Source of the DNA: Terriglobia bacterium
GTDB taxonomy: Bacteria > Acidobacteriota > Terriglobia > Terriglobales > Acidobacteriaceae
Assembly (NCBI GenBank): GCA_020073565.1
Contig: JAIQEY010000003.1
Location: 1-64,000, forward strand
Direction of reading: 5' to 3'
Length of the DNA: 64,000 bases
Position numbers and translations under genes: made by a program. This document shows positions 1-8,547 of the stretch, piece after piece (the stretch's first letter is position 1; every line of letters begins with the position of its first letter). The notes beneath the pieces were generated by a model that worked only from the letters and a program-made list of their open reading frames with translations, was not told the origin of the DNA and ran no database searches.

Positions 1-1
1 C

Positions 2-1819
2 CACTGCGCCGTCCCTGTCGCGATTTCTCCTGACGGCAAGAGCATTCTCTATCGAGTCACCTACGGTGGAGCTAAAGGACTGGATACGACGGAGTGGCGG
101 TTGATTGCGCCCACTGGCGGCGAGTCGCGTCATCTCAATGTTCCAGAAAAATTTCAGCCCGCCGGCTTCACTCGAGACGGTTCGGCTCTCTATGGTCTCT
201 TCGAAGTGAGCAAGACATCGCTACTCGCGACGTTGTTGCTCGCTCCTGCGAACACTCCCGCCGCTACCGCTGCCACTCCTGTCCCGATCGCCAGCCTGCC
301 GAGGGGCATTAACTCCTCGTTGATCTCTCCGGACGGGTCACACTACGCAATCCTGGCCGACCCGCGGCTTCCCGACCCCTTGGCTGACGTGCACACGATA
401 ATCGAGGCTCAGCCTACGAGCCTTTACGTGGTTGGCGCTAACGCTTCGGGCGGCACCTGGTGGTGTCCGACCCTGCGAAATGTGGCTGAGATTGCCTGGT
501 CAGCTGATGGTGCATCGATCGCAGTTCTGTCGAAAACACCAACGATCGGCTTTCACGATGCCCACTCCTTTGTCGATGTTTGCAGTGCCACGGGTTTGCG
601 GCGCGTTGCCACCATCGGCAACGAAACCACTGGGATTGGCTGGATCAATGATGGCAAAGACCTTGTATTCCTGAGCACTACTTCGTCCGTGCTGACTCCG
701 GACCATGTCTGGACTGTAGCGACCAGCGGTGGAACTCCGATCGACCGCACTCCGAATCTCAATGGAAGCGCGTTACAGTTGTCGGTGGACACCAAGGGAA
801 ATGCCTGGGTTGTGGTGGCGCACGGCGTCAAATCCGAAGTCGATGCCTTTCAAAACAATTCGCTCGTTCCCACCTTCACGTGGCCCGACGGGACCATCGA
901 CCTCGGTCCGGTCTCACCGCAAATCTGTTCCGCACCGGAGGTACTGGCGTTCACGGTTGGCGACCCACAACACACCTCCAACGTTGCTGTCGCAAACGGC
1001 CGTACGCTGCAACGGATCACCCATGAAGGCGACGATCAACTAGTGAACGTCGCGTTAGGAGAGGTTCGCCTTGTCCATTGGTCGAGCAAGGAAGGAATTA
1101 CGCTGGAAGGGATCGCCACCTTCCCGGCGGATTACCAGTCCGGGCGGAAATATCCCTTTATGGTGAAGCCGCACGGCGGGCCGGAAATGAACGACTCTCT
1201 TCTGTTCTATCCATATATCCGCTTGTTTGCCGGCCTCGGCTATGTTGTCCTGCAACCCCAGTATCGCGGCTCGACCGGCTACGGCACCGATTTCATGAAC
1301 GCGATCTATCAGCACTTTGGAGATCGTGCCTTTCGCGACGTCGATAGCGCGACCGACTACGCCATCGACCAGGGCTGGGCCGATCCCAATCGCCTGACGA
1401 TCTTCGGTTGGAGTGCGGGCGGTGGGATGACTGCATGGACGATCACGCAAACACATCGCTACAAAGCCGCCATCGAAGGCGCAGGAATTACGGACTGGCC
1501 CAGCTTCATTTGGACGAGCGACGTTGAGCAGATTGACTTCGACGCGCGCTGGCCTGACAAAGATTCCAGCGTATTTCTTGTGTTTTCCGCTGTCATGCAT
1601 TCGGAGAACGTGACCACGCCGCTGCTCATCCTGCACGGCGCGGCCGACGAGCGTGTCCCAGCCTTTCAGGGAAGAGAACTCTTTGAGGTGTTGGCGGCGA
1701 GAGGCAAGACAACCCGCATGGTGACGTATCCGGGATCGCCACATTTCCCCACAGTGTGGGAGCAGCGGCAGGATGTTTTTCGCGAGATCGCCGCGTGGCT
1801 GGCGCGGTACAACCCGTGA
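2..1819 (+). CDS. S9 family (prolyl oligopeptidase-type) serine peptidase, 5' partial
   Basis: Serine peptidase of the prolyl oligopeptidase / acylaminoacyl-peptidase family (S9), which hydrolyses short peptides. The frame is open to the left edge, so the N-terminus and any signal peptide are missing; the TTG at 101 is only an internal start-like codon. The upstream half carries WD40-like propeller strands (ISPDGKSILY at the edge, ISPDGSHYAI further on). The C-terminal alpha/beta-hydrolase domain shows MVKPHGGPEM before the first helix, the nucleophile elbow GWSAGGG (Ser codon 1412-1414), the acid in HGAADERVP and the catalytic His in GSPHFP. All three triad residues are present, so the enzyme is probably active. 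The next gene downstream is a decayed fragment, so no operon is evident. The family call is firm; the exact specificity is not. Confidence 0.9.
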   Translation, partial: HCAVPVAISPDGKSILYRVTYGGAKGLDTTEWRLIAPTGGESRHLNVPEKFQPAGFTRDGSALYGLFEVSKTSLLATLLLAPANTPAATAATPVPIASLPRGINSSLISPDGSHYAILADPRLPDPLADVHTIIEAQPTSLYVVGANASGGTWWCPTLRNVAEIAWSADGASIAVLSKTPTIGFHDAHSFVDVCSATGLRRVATIGNETTGIGWINDGKDLVFLSTTSSVLTPDHVWTVATSGGTPIDRTPNLNGSALQLSVDTKGNAWVVVAHGVKSEVDAFQNNSLVPTFTWPDGTIDLGPVSPQICSAPEVLAFTVGDPQHTSNVAVANGRTLQRITHEGDDQLVNVALGEVRLVHWSSKEGITLEGIATFPADYQSGRKYPFMVKPHGGPEMNDSLLFYPYIRLFAGLGYVVLQPQYRGSTGYGTDFMNAIYQHFGDRAFRDVDSATDYAIDQGWADPNRLTIFGWSAGGGMTAWTITQTHRYKAAIEGAGITDWPSFIWTSDVEQIDFDARWPDKDSSVFLVFSAVMHSENVTTPLLILHGAADERVPAFQGRELFEVLAARGKTTRMVTYPGSPHFPTVWEQRQDVFREIAAWLARYNP

Positions 1820-2110
1820 TGGCAGAGATTAGCCCGAGCAGGTCGCCATACCTCGAATCGGCGGCACCGCGCGCGTTGAAGGAACGTCCGCTTGGGCTTT
1901 GGGAAATTCAAGGGGAACCGCGCCACTTTCTGCATTCGAATCCAAACCTAATCCCGTAACCGGCCCAAGCCTGCCGGATTGGTAATCGCTCCCGAGCATA
2001 GCGAAGATCACGTCATCGACCCATTCTCCTCTGAACAAATGTGCACTCTCCGCGGGTCTTGTCATAGTCACGGGTGGACACGTTGCAAGTATGAATTACT
2101 GACCCAAGGC

Positions 2111-2359
2111 TGCCCACGGCTCTTGACAGGTTTCTCGGCGGCGGCTGGCCTTGCTTTAATCAATTCTGCAGGAAATCTCGCCGGGTCTGTGGGGCCCTAC
2201 ATGATTGGGGCACTCAGTAGGGAAACACACTCTCTCTATGCAGGCCTTGGTCTTGCAGGAGTTTTCATGTTTGCCGCCACGGTACTCGTGCTGTTCATTC
2301 CAAAATCGGGCCTTAGAGACACTCGGGTTGATAATCAGGCCCGAGCTAACGTCACGTAG
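2111..2359 (+). pseudogene. MFS transporter C-terminal remnant
   Basis: The last roughly 80 codons of an open frame resemble the final two membrane helices of a major facilitator superfamily anion:cation symporter: LLTGFSAAAGLALINSAGN, then GSVGPYMIGAL, then a hydrophobic helix ending VLVLFIPKSG. MFS proteins of this group are over 400 residues, and nothing upstream of about 2111 matches the other helices, so this is a 3' remnant. It lies against another broken gene (methyltransferase, convergent, overlapping by a few bases) and an insertion sequence, which fits a locally decayed region. An ATG at 1979 opens the same frame, but the intervening residues are not MFS-like. Confidence 0.6.
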
Positions 2360-2846
2360 ACCTTCCTGGCTTTCGTGACCAAGCACTGATTAGATCTGGA
2401 AGCGGAGTCGTTGCTCCGAACGCCTTCACCTCGGCTTGTAGACGCTCCGATAGAGTGTTGAAGTCACCGAGAGACTTTACCGAGACGCTGAGTTGCTCCA
2501 TGCGGGACCGCACACTGTGGAGGCAGTCGGGCAACCACTGCTCCGAACCAAGCAGGTTGTCCCTGCGCATTATCGGCGCTGGTAGCCCTGCGCCCGAAAA
2601 AACTGTTGGAAGTGCGGGCCCCATCTCGGTATTTGTGCCGGAGCGCTGAAACGTTTCAACCAACACTGAAGCCGCTGCAGACCACAGTGGCATCCGCGCA
2701 ACTTGTTCCAAAAATGACTTCCAGCAAGGCTCTGGAAGGCGATTACTCCACCCGCACGAACCACGTGAGACGCCGAGCGTAAAGCTGCAACGGGATCGGG
2801 CAGAAACATTAAGACATAGCGACCGACCGCAGCATCAAAGGGTCGG
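2352..2846 (-). pseudogene. SAM-dependent methyltransferase, truncated and frameshifted
   Basis: Remnant of a class I SAM-dependent methyltransferase read on the minus strand. The upstream piece (about 2720-2846) reads RPFDAAVGRYVLMFLPDPV and AALRSASHVVRAGGVIAFQ, the classic post-motif-I part of the fold. Near 2711-2720 the frame changes by one base, and the family pattern continues to the stop at 2352 (SAAASVLVETFQRSG, TVFSGAGLPAPIMR, DLISAWSRKP). The N-terminal half with the SAM-binding GxGxG is absent: upstream of about 2846 the sequence becomes the 3' non-coding end of the IS91-like element. A one-base frameshift plus insertion-linked truncation makes this a clear pseudogene. The family call is good; the substrate is unknown. 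Confidence 0.72.
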
Positions 2847-3069
2847 TGCGTTTGCGGCGGACGCGGTGCGCTATGGGATTTGAACGGCGGTTTGGGGCGC
2901 AACCGGTCGATGAGTAGGCACCGGAAAAGCCGATCGAGACCGTGTGCGGTGGTGCAGAGAGCTGCCGGAGGGTTGGTGGAGGGTGGTGAGAGATGTCGTG
3001 GACTTCGGGTGAGCACACGGATGTATCGGCGTGCCGGAGCACATCCTCGAATCGTTGGTGATGGAGGCA

Positions 3070-4212
3070 TCAGGAAGAATCGAAGTATGTGCATGCTGAT
3101 AGTTCCGCAGCAGTAAATCTCTGAATCACCATCATCGATGTGCCGCAGCGTGGGCAGTGCCAGAGAGAAGAACTCTCGGAGCGGAGGTCGCGTGTTCTCA
3201 CTTCCTGGTCTGTCGAGCCACCGGAGGCCAGCAGTTGCCGGCCCAACGCCAGACGGGAAGTGCGAAAGCGATTGGCCAGAAAGCCGAAGTGACGGATACG
3301 CACAAAGCCTTTGGGCAGCACGTGCAGAAAGAAGCGACGTAAAAACTCGGTCGCGCCCAGAGTCATCTTGCCTTGCTTGCCGCCGTGGGCATAATCCTTC
3401 CAGCGGAAGGTCACGCGCTCTTGGTCGAAGGCCAACAGGCGATGATTGGAAATGGCCACGCGATGGGTGTAGCGGCCCAGATAGCGCAACACCTGCATGG
3501 GCCCGCCGAAGGCAGGCTTGGCATAGACCACCCAATCGTGACGATGGAGACGACGAAGTAGTTTTGCAAACTGCTTGTGGTCGGCGATCGCAGCAGCCGG
3601 ACCCACACACTGTAGTTTCTTGCTGCGGTGGAGGCGTTTGAGGCCGGCGAGGAACTTGCCGCGAAAGACACGGCTCAGGACTTTTACCGGTAAGAAGAAA
3701 GGATAGCGCGGGCGGACCCAGCGACGATGGTCCAGCGAGAGTCCGCCGGCGGGTATGACACAGTGAATGTGGGGATGCAGGAGCAGGTTCTGTCCCCAGG
3801 TGTGCAAGATCGCGATCACGCCGATCTCAGCCCCCAGATGTTTCGGATCGGATGCGATCTCCAGCAAGGTTTGCGCGCTGGCGGCGAACAACAGATCGTA
3901 AAAGAGGCGGGGGTTCTCCAAAGCCAGCACATTCAGCTGGTGAGGTACCGTGAAGACGACACGGAAATAGCGGGTGTCGAGGAGTTCGCGTTCCCGTTCC
4001 GCCAACCAGCGTTCACGCGCTTGTGCCTGACACTTGGGGCAGTGGCGATTGCGACACGAGTTGTAGGAGATGGCCTGATAACCGCAACTCGGGCAAGCAT
4101 CGCGATGCCCGCCGAGGGCAGCAGTGCGGCAGCGTTGAATGGCACGAAAGGCTTTGAACTGCTGAAAGTCAAAGCTCGATCGATACCGCTCCAGGAAGCG
4201 ATCGCCGCGCAC
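3070..4212 (-). CDS. IS91 family transposase (HUH/Y1-type)
   Basis: Rolling-circle transposase of 380 residues. The N-terminal zinc-binding region shows CPSCGYQAISYNSC and RNRHCPKCQ. The HUH metal site is in LLHPHIHCVIPAGG, and the candidate catalytic tyrosine lies in YLGRYTHRVAISNHR. A second cysteine pair near the C-terminus (CPRCGTSM) is typical of this family. Length and motif order match intact IS91-type transposases, and no frameshift is visible, so the gene may be functional. It follows the recombinase gene by 33 bp on the same strand and is probably co-transcribed with it. Confidence 0.93.
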   Translation of the reverse strand: MRGDRFLERYRSSFDFQQFKAFRAIQRCRTAALGGHRDACPSCGYQAISYNSCRNRHCPKCQAQARERWLAERERELLDTRYFRVVFTVPHQLNVLALENPRLFYDLLFAASAQTLLEIASDPKHLGAEIGVIAILHTWGQNLLLHPHIHCVIPAGGLSLDHRRWVRPRYPFFLPVKVLSRVFRGKFLAGLKRLHRSKKLQCVGPAAAIADHKQFAKLLRRLHRHDWVVYAKPAFGGPMQVLRYLGRYTHRVAISNHRLLAFDQERVTFRWKDYAHGGKQGKMTLGATEFLRRFFLHVLPKGFVRIRHFGFLANRFRTSRLALGRQLLASGGSTDQEVRTRDLRSESSSLWHCPRCGTSMMVIQRFTAAELSACTYFDSS

Positions 4213-4245
4213 GCAGAATGTCAGCCACCTCGAGGGTGGGCCGAG

Positions 4246-5142
4246 TCATTCGTTGTTCTTTCGTCTAAACCTACGACTGACGTTCTCGCGGCTGGACAAA
4301 GCGAGACCATCCAGCGGATTGGTGACAGCCTGCAGATGCCGTTGCGATAGATGCAGGTACTGAGCAGTGGTCTCCAGATCTCCGTGTCCAAGCAGAACCT
4401 GGATCGTGCGCAGGTCGGTGCCCGCTTCCAATAAATGGGTGGCCCAACTGTGCCGAAGCGTATGCGGCGTAACGCGCTTGCGGATGCCGGCCCGACGTGC
4501 AGCTTCGCTACATGCGATCCAGACGGTCTTATCGGAGATCGACTCTTCACTCTGCACGCGACGAGTGCGCGTGGGAAACAGGTAGAGCTTCGGCTTGCGC
4601 CAGCGCCAGTACTCCCGCAGAGTTTCGAGTAAGGCTGGACTCAGGGGCAGATCGCGATCCTTGCTACGCTTGCCCGCTACCACACGGATGATCATCCGTT
4701 GGCTATCAATGTCGCCCACCTTGAGATGAGCCAGTTCGGAGCGACGCATGCCGGTGCCATAGAGCGTCATCAGCAGGGTCCGTCGAAACAATGTCCCCGC
4801 GGCGTTGATCAGACGCGACACTTCCTCGTGGCTCAACACCGTTGGCAGTCGACGCTGGTCCTGCGGATAAGGCAAGAAATCGCGGAACGGATGGCGCTTG
4901 AGTGTCTTGACGAAAAAGAAACGCAGTGCAGCTACTTGGTTGATTACAGTGCCCGGCGTCAGCTTGCGCTCTCGCAGCAGATAGGCTTGGTAGGTTCGAA
5001 GTTCGTTCAGGCCGAGTTTGTCGGGTGACTTGCCGAAATGCTTGGCGAAGTCAGCCACGACCCGCAGGTAATTGCGCGTGGTGATTGCAGAGTAGTTGCG
5101 GCGCTGGAGTTCTTCCAGCATGATTTTTCGTAAACGGGTCAC
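4246..5142 (-). CDS. Tyrosine recombinase / site-specific integrase of the IS91-like element
   Basis: Tyrosine recombinase of 298 residues, XerC/D-like size. The N-terminal SAM-like DNA-binding domain occupies roughly residues 1-90. The catalytic domain shows the first Arg in GTGMRRSELAHL, the HxxR box in TPHTLRHSWATHL, the second His in LLGHGDLETTAQY and the nucleophilic Tyr in the same stretch. All active-site residues are present. Its position just upstream of an IS91 transposase matches the arrangement reported for a subgroup of IS91 elements, where the recombinase may resolve or assist transposition intermediates; that role is inferred. It is not the housekeeping Xer protein, judging by context. 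Confidence 0.92.
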   Translation of the reverse strand: MTRLRKIMLEELQRRNYSAITTRNYLRVVADFAKHFGKSPDKLGLNELRTYQAYLLRERKLTPGTVINQVAALRFFFVKTLKRHPFRDFLPYPQDQRRLPTVLSHEEVSRLINAAGTLFRRTLLMTLYGTGMRRSELAHLKVGDIDSQRMIIRVVAGKRSKDRDLPLSPALLETLREYWRWRKPKLYLFPTRTRRVQSEESISDKTVWIACSEAARRAGIRKRVTPHTLRHSWATHLLEAGTDLRTIQVLLGHGDLETTAQYLHLSQRHLQAVTNPLDGLALSSRENVSRRFRRKNNE

Positions 5143-5293
5143 GGGAGTCTCCTTTCTCCGTGACCCAAACTACGTCAGCCGTGCCGAAAATGTCCGGATT
5201 CACCACGCGGTAGCGTCCGCCGCGCCAGCGGCTTCGTCCTGGTCGGCTATCCGGAACTTGCCGGCTAGAAACCGGCTGTCATCCCCCAACCGG

Positions 5294-6094
5294 CTAGGCC
5301 GGCCCAACCTCATCCAGAAACTGGCGCAGGATCTTGCCGACTGGTTCGGACTGCTCCCAGGGCGCATAGTGGCCTGCCTTCGGGATCACTCTCAGTTGGC
5401 TGCCCGCGATGCTCTGGCGCATCAGTTCGCCGTCGGCGGCCGTGGACAACACGTCTTCTTCCCCCATCACGATCAGCGTGGGCACGTTGATTGTCTTCAG
5501 GTCGCCTACCGAATCGGGGCGCTCTGCCATCCCGCGCTGGATCAGGCTGATATCTTGCGGCGACATTTTCCGCATCATGCGGCGGGCGCCGTCGACCAGA
5601 TCGGGACGCGTGCCCACCGTGGTCCGGCCCATCAACTTGGGGATCATTCCCTCGAAAAACTGCTCCGCTCCAAACTCTAGAACGTCGGCCGCCACCTTGA
5701 GCCGGTTCGATCGCGCCTCCACGGTGTCGGCTTGCGGCTTCGAATTGCATAGTGCCAGGGCACTGACTCGCTCGCGAGAACGGCGCCAGAATTCAAACGA
5801 GATGTATCCGCCGATCGAGCAAGCGACGAACGCGGCCTTGCCGACGCCCGCCGCGTCCAGCACGCGCGCGACGTCGCGAGCGTGCTTCTCCATCAGCGCG
5901 GGCCCGTCGCCGATCTCCGAGTCGCCGTGCCCTCGAAGGTCGGGAGTAATCAGCCGATAGCGGGAATTCAGCGCGGGCGCGATTGGATTCCAGAACTCGT
6001 GATGACAAGGAAAGGGATGAAGCAGAATGACTGGGGGGCCGTTCCCCTGAATTTCATAGACGATTTCGGCATCGTCGCTGCGCAAGCGTTCCAT
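5294..6094 (-). CDS. alpha/beta-fold hydrolase
   Basis: Cytoplasmic alpha/beta hydrolase of 266 residues with no signal peptide. The oxyanion region is VILLHPFPCHHEFW, strand 5/6 is TPDLRGHGDSE, and the nucleophile elbow ACSIGGY holds Ser. The acid is in MGEEDVLST and the catalytic His in KAGHYAPWEQ. The length is typical of the haloperoxidase / 3-oxoadipate enol-lactonase branch, but the substrate cannot be told from the sequence. The ATG at 6094 opens directly on the family N-terminus. The gene stands alone: a mobile element lies downstream, and a short GTAGCGCC-type hairpin (6150-6173) and the PspC gene lie upstream. Confidence 0.88.
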   Translation of the reverse strand: MERLRSDDAEIVYEIQGNGPPVILLHPFPCHHEFWNPIAPALNSRYRLITPDLRGHGDSEIGDGPALMEKHARDVARVLDAAGVGKAAFVACSIGGYISFEFWRRSRERVSALALCNSKPQADTVEARSNRLKVAADVLEFGAEQFFEGMIPKLMGRTTVGTRPDLVDGARRMMRKMSPQDISLIQRGMAERPDSVGDLKTINVPTLIVMGEEDVLSTAADGELMRQSIAGSQLRVIPKAGHYAPWEQSEPVGKILRQFLDEVGPA

Positions 6095-6149
6095 GGGACG
6101 AGATTAGAACACAAGGGACTACAAGAGCGGGATGCGAGGCAAGGAGGAC

Positions 6150-6173
6150 GTAGCGCCGCTGTCCCGGCGCTAC
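6150..6173. repeat. GTAGCGCC-type palindrome
   Basis: Perfect 8-bp inverted repeat, GTAGCGCC at 6150-6157 and GGCGCTAC at 6166-6173, with an 8-nt loop GCTGTCCC. The same outer arms bound a larger element at 21823-21915, so this is a short copy of a dispersed intergenic repeat. No T-run follows on either strand, so it is not an obvious terminator. Confidence 0.6.
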
Positions 6174-6189
6174 TTGGATGGCCATCCGA

Positions 6190-6507
6190 CTAGCTTGTTA
6201 CCGGCTGTCCCGCTGCCACGACCGGGCGAACTGCAGACTCTTCGGGCACGATAATCCAGGCTAGGACGTAGGCGATCACGCCGGGAAAGACTCCCGCCAT
6301 AAACGTTACGAAGACCCACAGGATACGCACCAACGCAACGTCCAGATCCAGATATTCCCCAAAGCCGGCACAAACGCCCGCGATCTTACGGTTCGACCGG
6401 GGCCGGATCAGTTGCTTCGCGCGAGGCGCGGTCCCTACCACCACTCCGCAGTACGTGCAGAAGCGCGCGTCCTCAGCGATTCCCTTCCCGCAAGAGTTGC
6501 AATACAT
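6190..6507 (-). CDS. Zinc-ribbon PspC domain membrane protein
   Basis: Small envelope-stress-type membrane protein. The N-terminus is a zinc ribbon (MYCNSCGKGIAEDARFC then TYCG), followed by a PspC domain (NRKIAGVCAGFGEYLDLD, then a membrane helix IAYVLAWIIVPEE). PspC proteins take part in phage-shock or membrane-stress signalling in other bacteria; the role here is inferred. The ATG at 6507 is chosen because GAGGA lies 7 nt upstream; a TTG at 6525 would add six residues but would place that ribosome-binding site inside the gene. It lies alone between the hydrolase and the heptad-repeat region upstream of it. Confidence 0.85.
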   Translation of the reverse strand: MYCNSCGKGIAEDARFCTYCGVVVGTAPRAKQLIRPRSNRKIAGVCAGFGEYLDLDVALVRILWVFVTFMAGVFPGVIAYVLAWIIVPEESAVRPVVAAGQPVTS

Positions 6508-6561
6508 AATCGATTCCTCACTCAAGAATACGTGCGCGGCGGGCCAAATGTTCCTAAAACA

Positions 6562-6659
6562 GGCTTTCGGCTGTGGGCTGTAGGCTTTCGAGCTATGGCG
6601 CAGACAGGGTCTTGAGGCTCCGCCGCTCTCTCGCAGCGCGAAGCTCGTAGCTCGCAGCT
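6562..6659. repeat. Facing arrays of 7-bp tandem repeats
   Basis: Left array 6562-6589 is four 7-mers of the form GGCTnTn in exact register. Right array 6632-6659 is four 7-mers ending mostly in AGCT (CGAAGCT, CGTAGCT, CGCAGCT). The right-arm units resemble the reverse complement of the left-arm units, so the transcript could fold back on itself. The region fills most of the gap between the PspC gene and the TPR protein stop. It belongs to the same class as arrays at 11156, 12955, 13358 and 25941. Confidence 0.75.
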
Positions 6660-6664
6660 GCCTT

Positions 6665-8032
6665 CTACTCCCGGTACGCTTCTTTCATCCGCTTCCGCGC
6701 CTTGTCGGCCTCGGCATTGCCGCCGTTGACCGCCACGGCCGCTTCGTATTTCTTGACCGCCAAATCACGCCGCTGCAGTTGGTCATACATCTCGCCGGCG
6801 CCTAGGTTCGCCTTTTGCAGCAATTCCGGATCGGCGCCTGCCACCTCGCTCACCAACTCATAGGCCGCCGCCGCGGCCGGGTAGTTCTTTTCGCTGCGCA
6901 GCAAGTCGCCCAGTCCGAGCGCCGCGATCTCGTAATGCAGGTTGCCGTATTTTCCCGCTCGCCCGTTCTGCCACACGCGACGATATTGCTCCTCGGCCTC
7001 GGAATTCTTACTCGATGCCCGCAGCAGGTTCGCTTCCTCGAGCGGAAAGAGGTAATTACGCGGGAACCTGGGGGTCAGGGCACGTGCAATTTCGAGGGCC
7101 TGGCCATAGCGGTGCTCTCTCCGCAGAAACACCAGGGACACTACCCCGGCATCCACGCTGGTTTCGCCATTCGCATGGTAGGCATCGGACAGATACTGAA
7201 TTCCTCTTTCCTTGTCCCCACTCAGCCCCACCAGGGCGACCGCAATCTTCACGGCCAGCGGGAGACTGCCCATCACGTAGTTGTGGGTCCCGAGCACCAG
7301 CTTGGTATCGGTATATTTCGGATCCAACTCGAGCACCCGTTCGTGGTCGTGGCGCGCGCCCACGGCGTTCCGCAGAGAAGAAAACCAGGCCCGCTCGATG
7401 AGCGCGGTGTAGAGAGCAAACTGGCCGCGCGTCACGCCGCGCGCGTAGAGCATGTCCATGTTGTTCGGGTTCCGCGAGAGTTCGGCATTCTCGATCCGCT
7501 CCGCCTCCGCTGTCAGGCGCTTGATGCGTTCCTTCTGTATCGGATCCGCCGGGCGGTGCGCCTGCCCGACGAAGCTATCGTTGGCGTACTCGCCGGTATT
7601 CATCGCCCCCATGCGATACAGTTCGCGCACCAGGACCGCCGAAAGCAGGTGATTGATAGCAAACGGGTCGCCCGGATGACGCGCGGCCACCTTCTCGAAA
7701 TCCTGAATGGAAGCCTCGTAATCGAGGTCATAGAGGCGCTGGAAGGCGGTTTGATTCAGCGGATCAGCGGGGCGATACGCGATCTGGGCCATCGCGCCGG
7801 CGGCCAGGCAGGATTCCGCCACGGCCAGTAGAAGGACGGCTAGCACAGCAGGGCGGATCCAGGCAGCGAGAGCCACGTCGATCAAGTTTACCCGATTGGG
7901 CTGACGACCGATGAGAGGAAGCACATCGTCTATGTTGACCCCGTACACGTTAGTGCATAATTGGGAATTTCTGGGTGGATTTGGGTAATTCTTGCCTTGC
8001 CGACGGTCTGGGCGGCGTGGCGAAGCATTCAT
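6665..8032 (-). CDS. Tetratricopeptide-repeat protein, membrane-anchored or exported
   Basis: Protein of up to 455 residues with TPR-like helical repeats from about residue 95 to the end (e.g. YEASIQDFEKVAARHPGD, YPAAAAAYELVSEVAG, DLAVKKYEAAVAVNGG). A hydrophobic stretch at about residues 57-80, PAVLAVLLLAVAESCLAAGA, is a signal peptide or anchor; its position well inside the frame suggests the true start may be a downstream GTG or TTG near residue 46-52. The ATG at 8032 is kept because an AGGA lies 9 nt upstream. TPR proteins serve as assembly scaffolds; no specific partner is visible. The gene is transcribed divergently from the zinc-ribbon protein at 8106. Confidence 0.78.
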   Translation of the reverse strand: MNASPRRPDRRQGKNYPNPPRNSQLCTNVYGVNIDDVLPLIGRQPNRVNLIDVALAAWIRPAVLAVLLLAVAESCLAAGAMAQIAYRPADPLNQTAFQRLYDLDYEASIQDFEKVAARHPGDPFAINHLLSAVLVRELYRMGAMNTGEYANDSFVGQAHRPADPIQKERIKRLTAEAERIENAELSRNPNNMDMLYARGVTRGQFALYTALIERAWFSSLRNAVGARHDHERVLELDPKYTDTKLVLGTHNYVMGSLPLAVKIAVALVGLSGDKERGIQYLSDAYHANGETSVDAGVVSLVFLRREHRYGQALEIARALTPRFPRNYLFPLEEANLLRASSKNSEAEEQYRRVWQNGRAGKYGNLHYEIAALGLGDLLRSEKNYPAAAAAYELVSEVAGADPELLQKANLGAGEMYDQLQRRDLAVKKYEAAVAVNGGNAEADKARKRMKEAYRE

Positions 8033-8105
8033 AACTATCCTATTTGCAATAATTTAGTTTGGTGATCTGCTTGCCATTCCACATTCAGCAATTAGGATGG
8101 ACGCC

Positions 8106-8525
8106 ATGGGGCAAGTCGTTAATCAAGTGCAGCACGAGTTTTGGCGCCCGCCAATGCCCGAGGCTGCCGCCAATCAGGAATTCCTCGAAGCTTGCCGTCG
8201 CTGCGGCACCGAGTTCATCGTCAGCTCGCGCTTTTGTCATGCCTGCGGCGCAAGCCGACCCGAACAAAACGCACACTCGCGGGTGATGGACCTGCCCGGA
8301 CTCGCCGAACTTAGCGTCCTTGGTGAGAGGTTCGGGTTAACCACCGCCTCGTTGATCGCCTTTCTGCTCGGCATCGTTTGCGTGCTGGGAGCCCTGACCG
8401 TGGGAGTGATCTTCAGCGCCAAGACAGTGCTCGATTGGCAGGCGATTCAGATCTGGCGCATCGAGTGGCTGCTGGGAGCGATCGCGGCGTTCGCCGCCGG
8501 CGGCTTGCTCAAGAAGTCTTCCTAG
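8106..8525 (+). CDS. Zinc-ribbon membrane protein, unknown function
   Basis: Protein of 139 residues. It has a central zinc ribbon (CRRCGTEFIVSSRFCHACG) followed by two membrane helices (LIAFLLGIVCVLGALTVGVI and LLGAIAAFAAGGLL) and a lysine-rich end. The ATG at 8106 is preferred because AGGA sits 8 nt upstream; an ATG at 8097 lies within that sequence. The layout resembles small stress or anchor proteins with a cytoplasmic zinc ribbon, but I do not recognise a named family. It is convergent with thiD. Confidence 0.7.
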   Translation: MGQVVNQVQHEFWRPPMPEAAANQEFLEACRRCGTEFIVSSRFCHACGASRPEQNAHSRVMDLPGLAELSVLGERFGLTTASLIAFLLGIVCVLGALTVGVIFSAKTVLDWQAIQIWRIEWLLGAIAAFAAGGLLKKSS

Positions 8526-8547
8526 ATCAATTTCAATCTACCCCAAT

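Larger units (their letters stand above)
2847..5190 (-). mobile_element. IS91-like element with HUH transposase and tyrosine recombinase
   Basis: Two minus-strand genes, a tyrosine recombinase (4246-5142) followed after 33 bp by an IS91-type transposase (3070-4212), form a unit like the IS91-family members known to carry an extra phage-integrase-like gene. The left boundary is set at about 2847, where methyltransferase homology stops abruptly; about 220 bp of transposon 3' non-coding DNA lies between it and the transposase stop. The right boundary lies between the integrase start (5142) and the hydrolase stop (5294) and is only estimated. IS91 elements move by rolling-circle transposition and make no target duplication, so no flanking direct repeat is expected, and I saw none. 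Confidence 0.75.

Noticed and set aside
1055-1744. 229-codon antisense frame in the S9 peptidase gene
   Set aside because: Opposite a clearly conserved gene with a complete catalytic triad; no independent support.
2570-3610. Long minus-strand open frame across the IS 3' end and methyltransferase fragment
   Set aside because: Its first two thirds read antisense-like or out of frame against the transposase and only its C-terminal part matches a methyltransferase; the latter is explained as a truncated pseudogene.
6562-6659. 7-bp arrays as CRISPR
   Set aside because: No spacers of constant length between identical repeats, and no cas genes; the units are contiguous tandem repeats.
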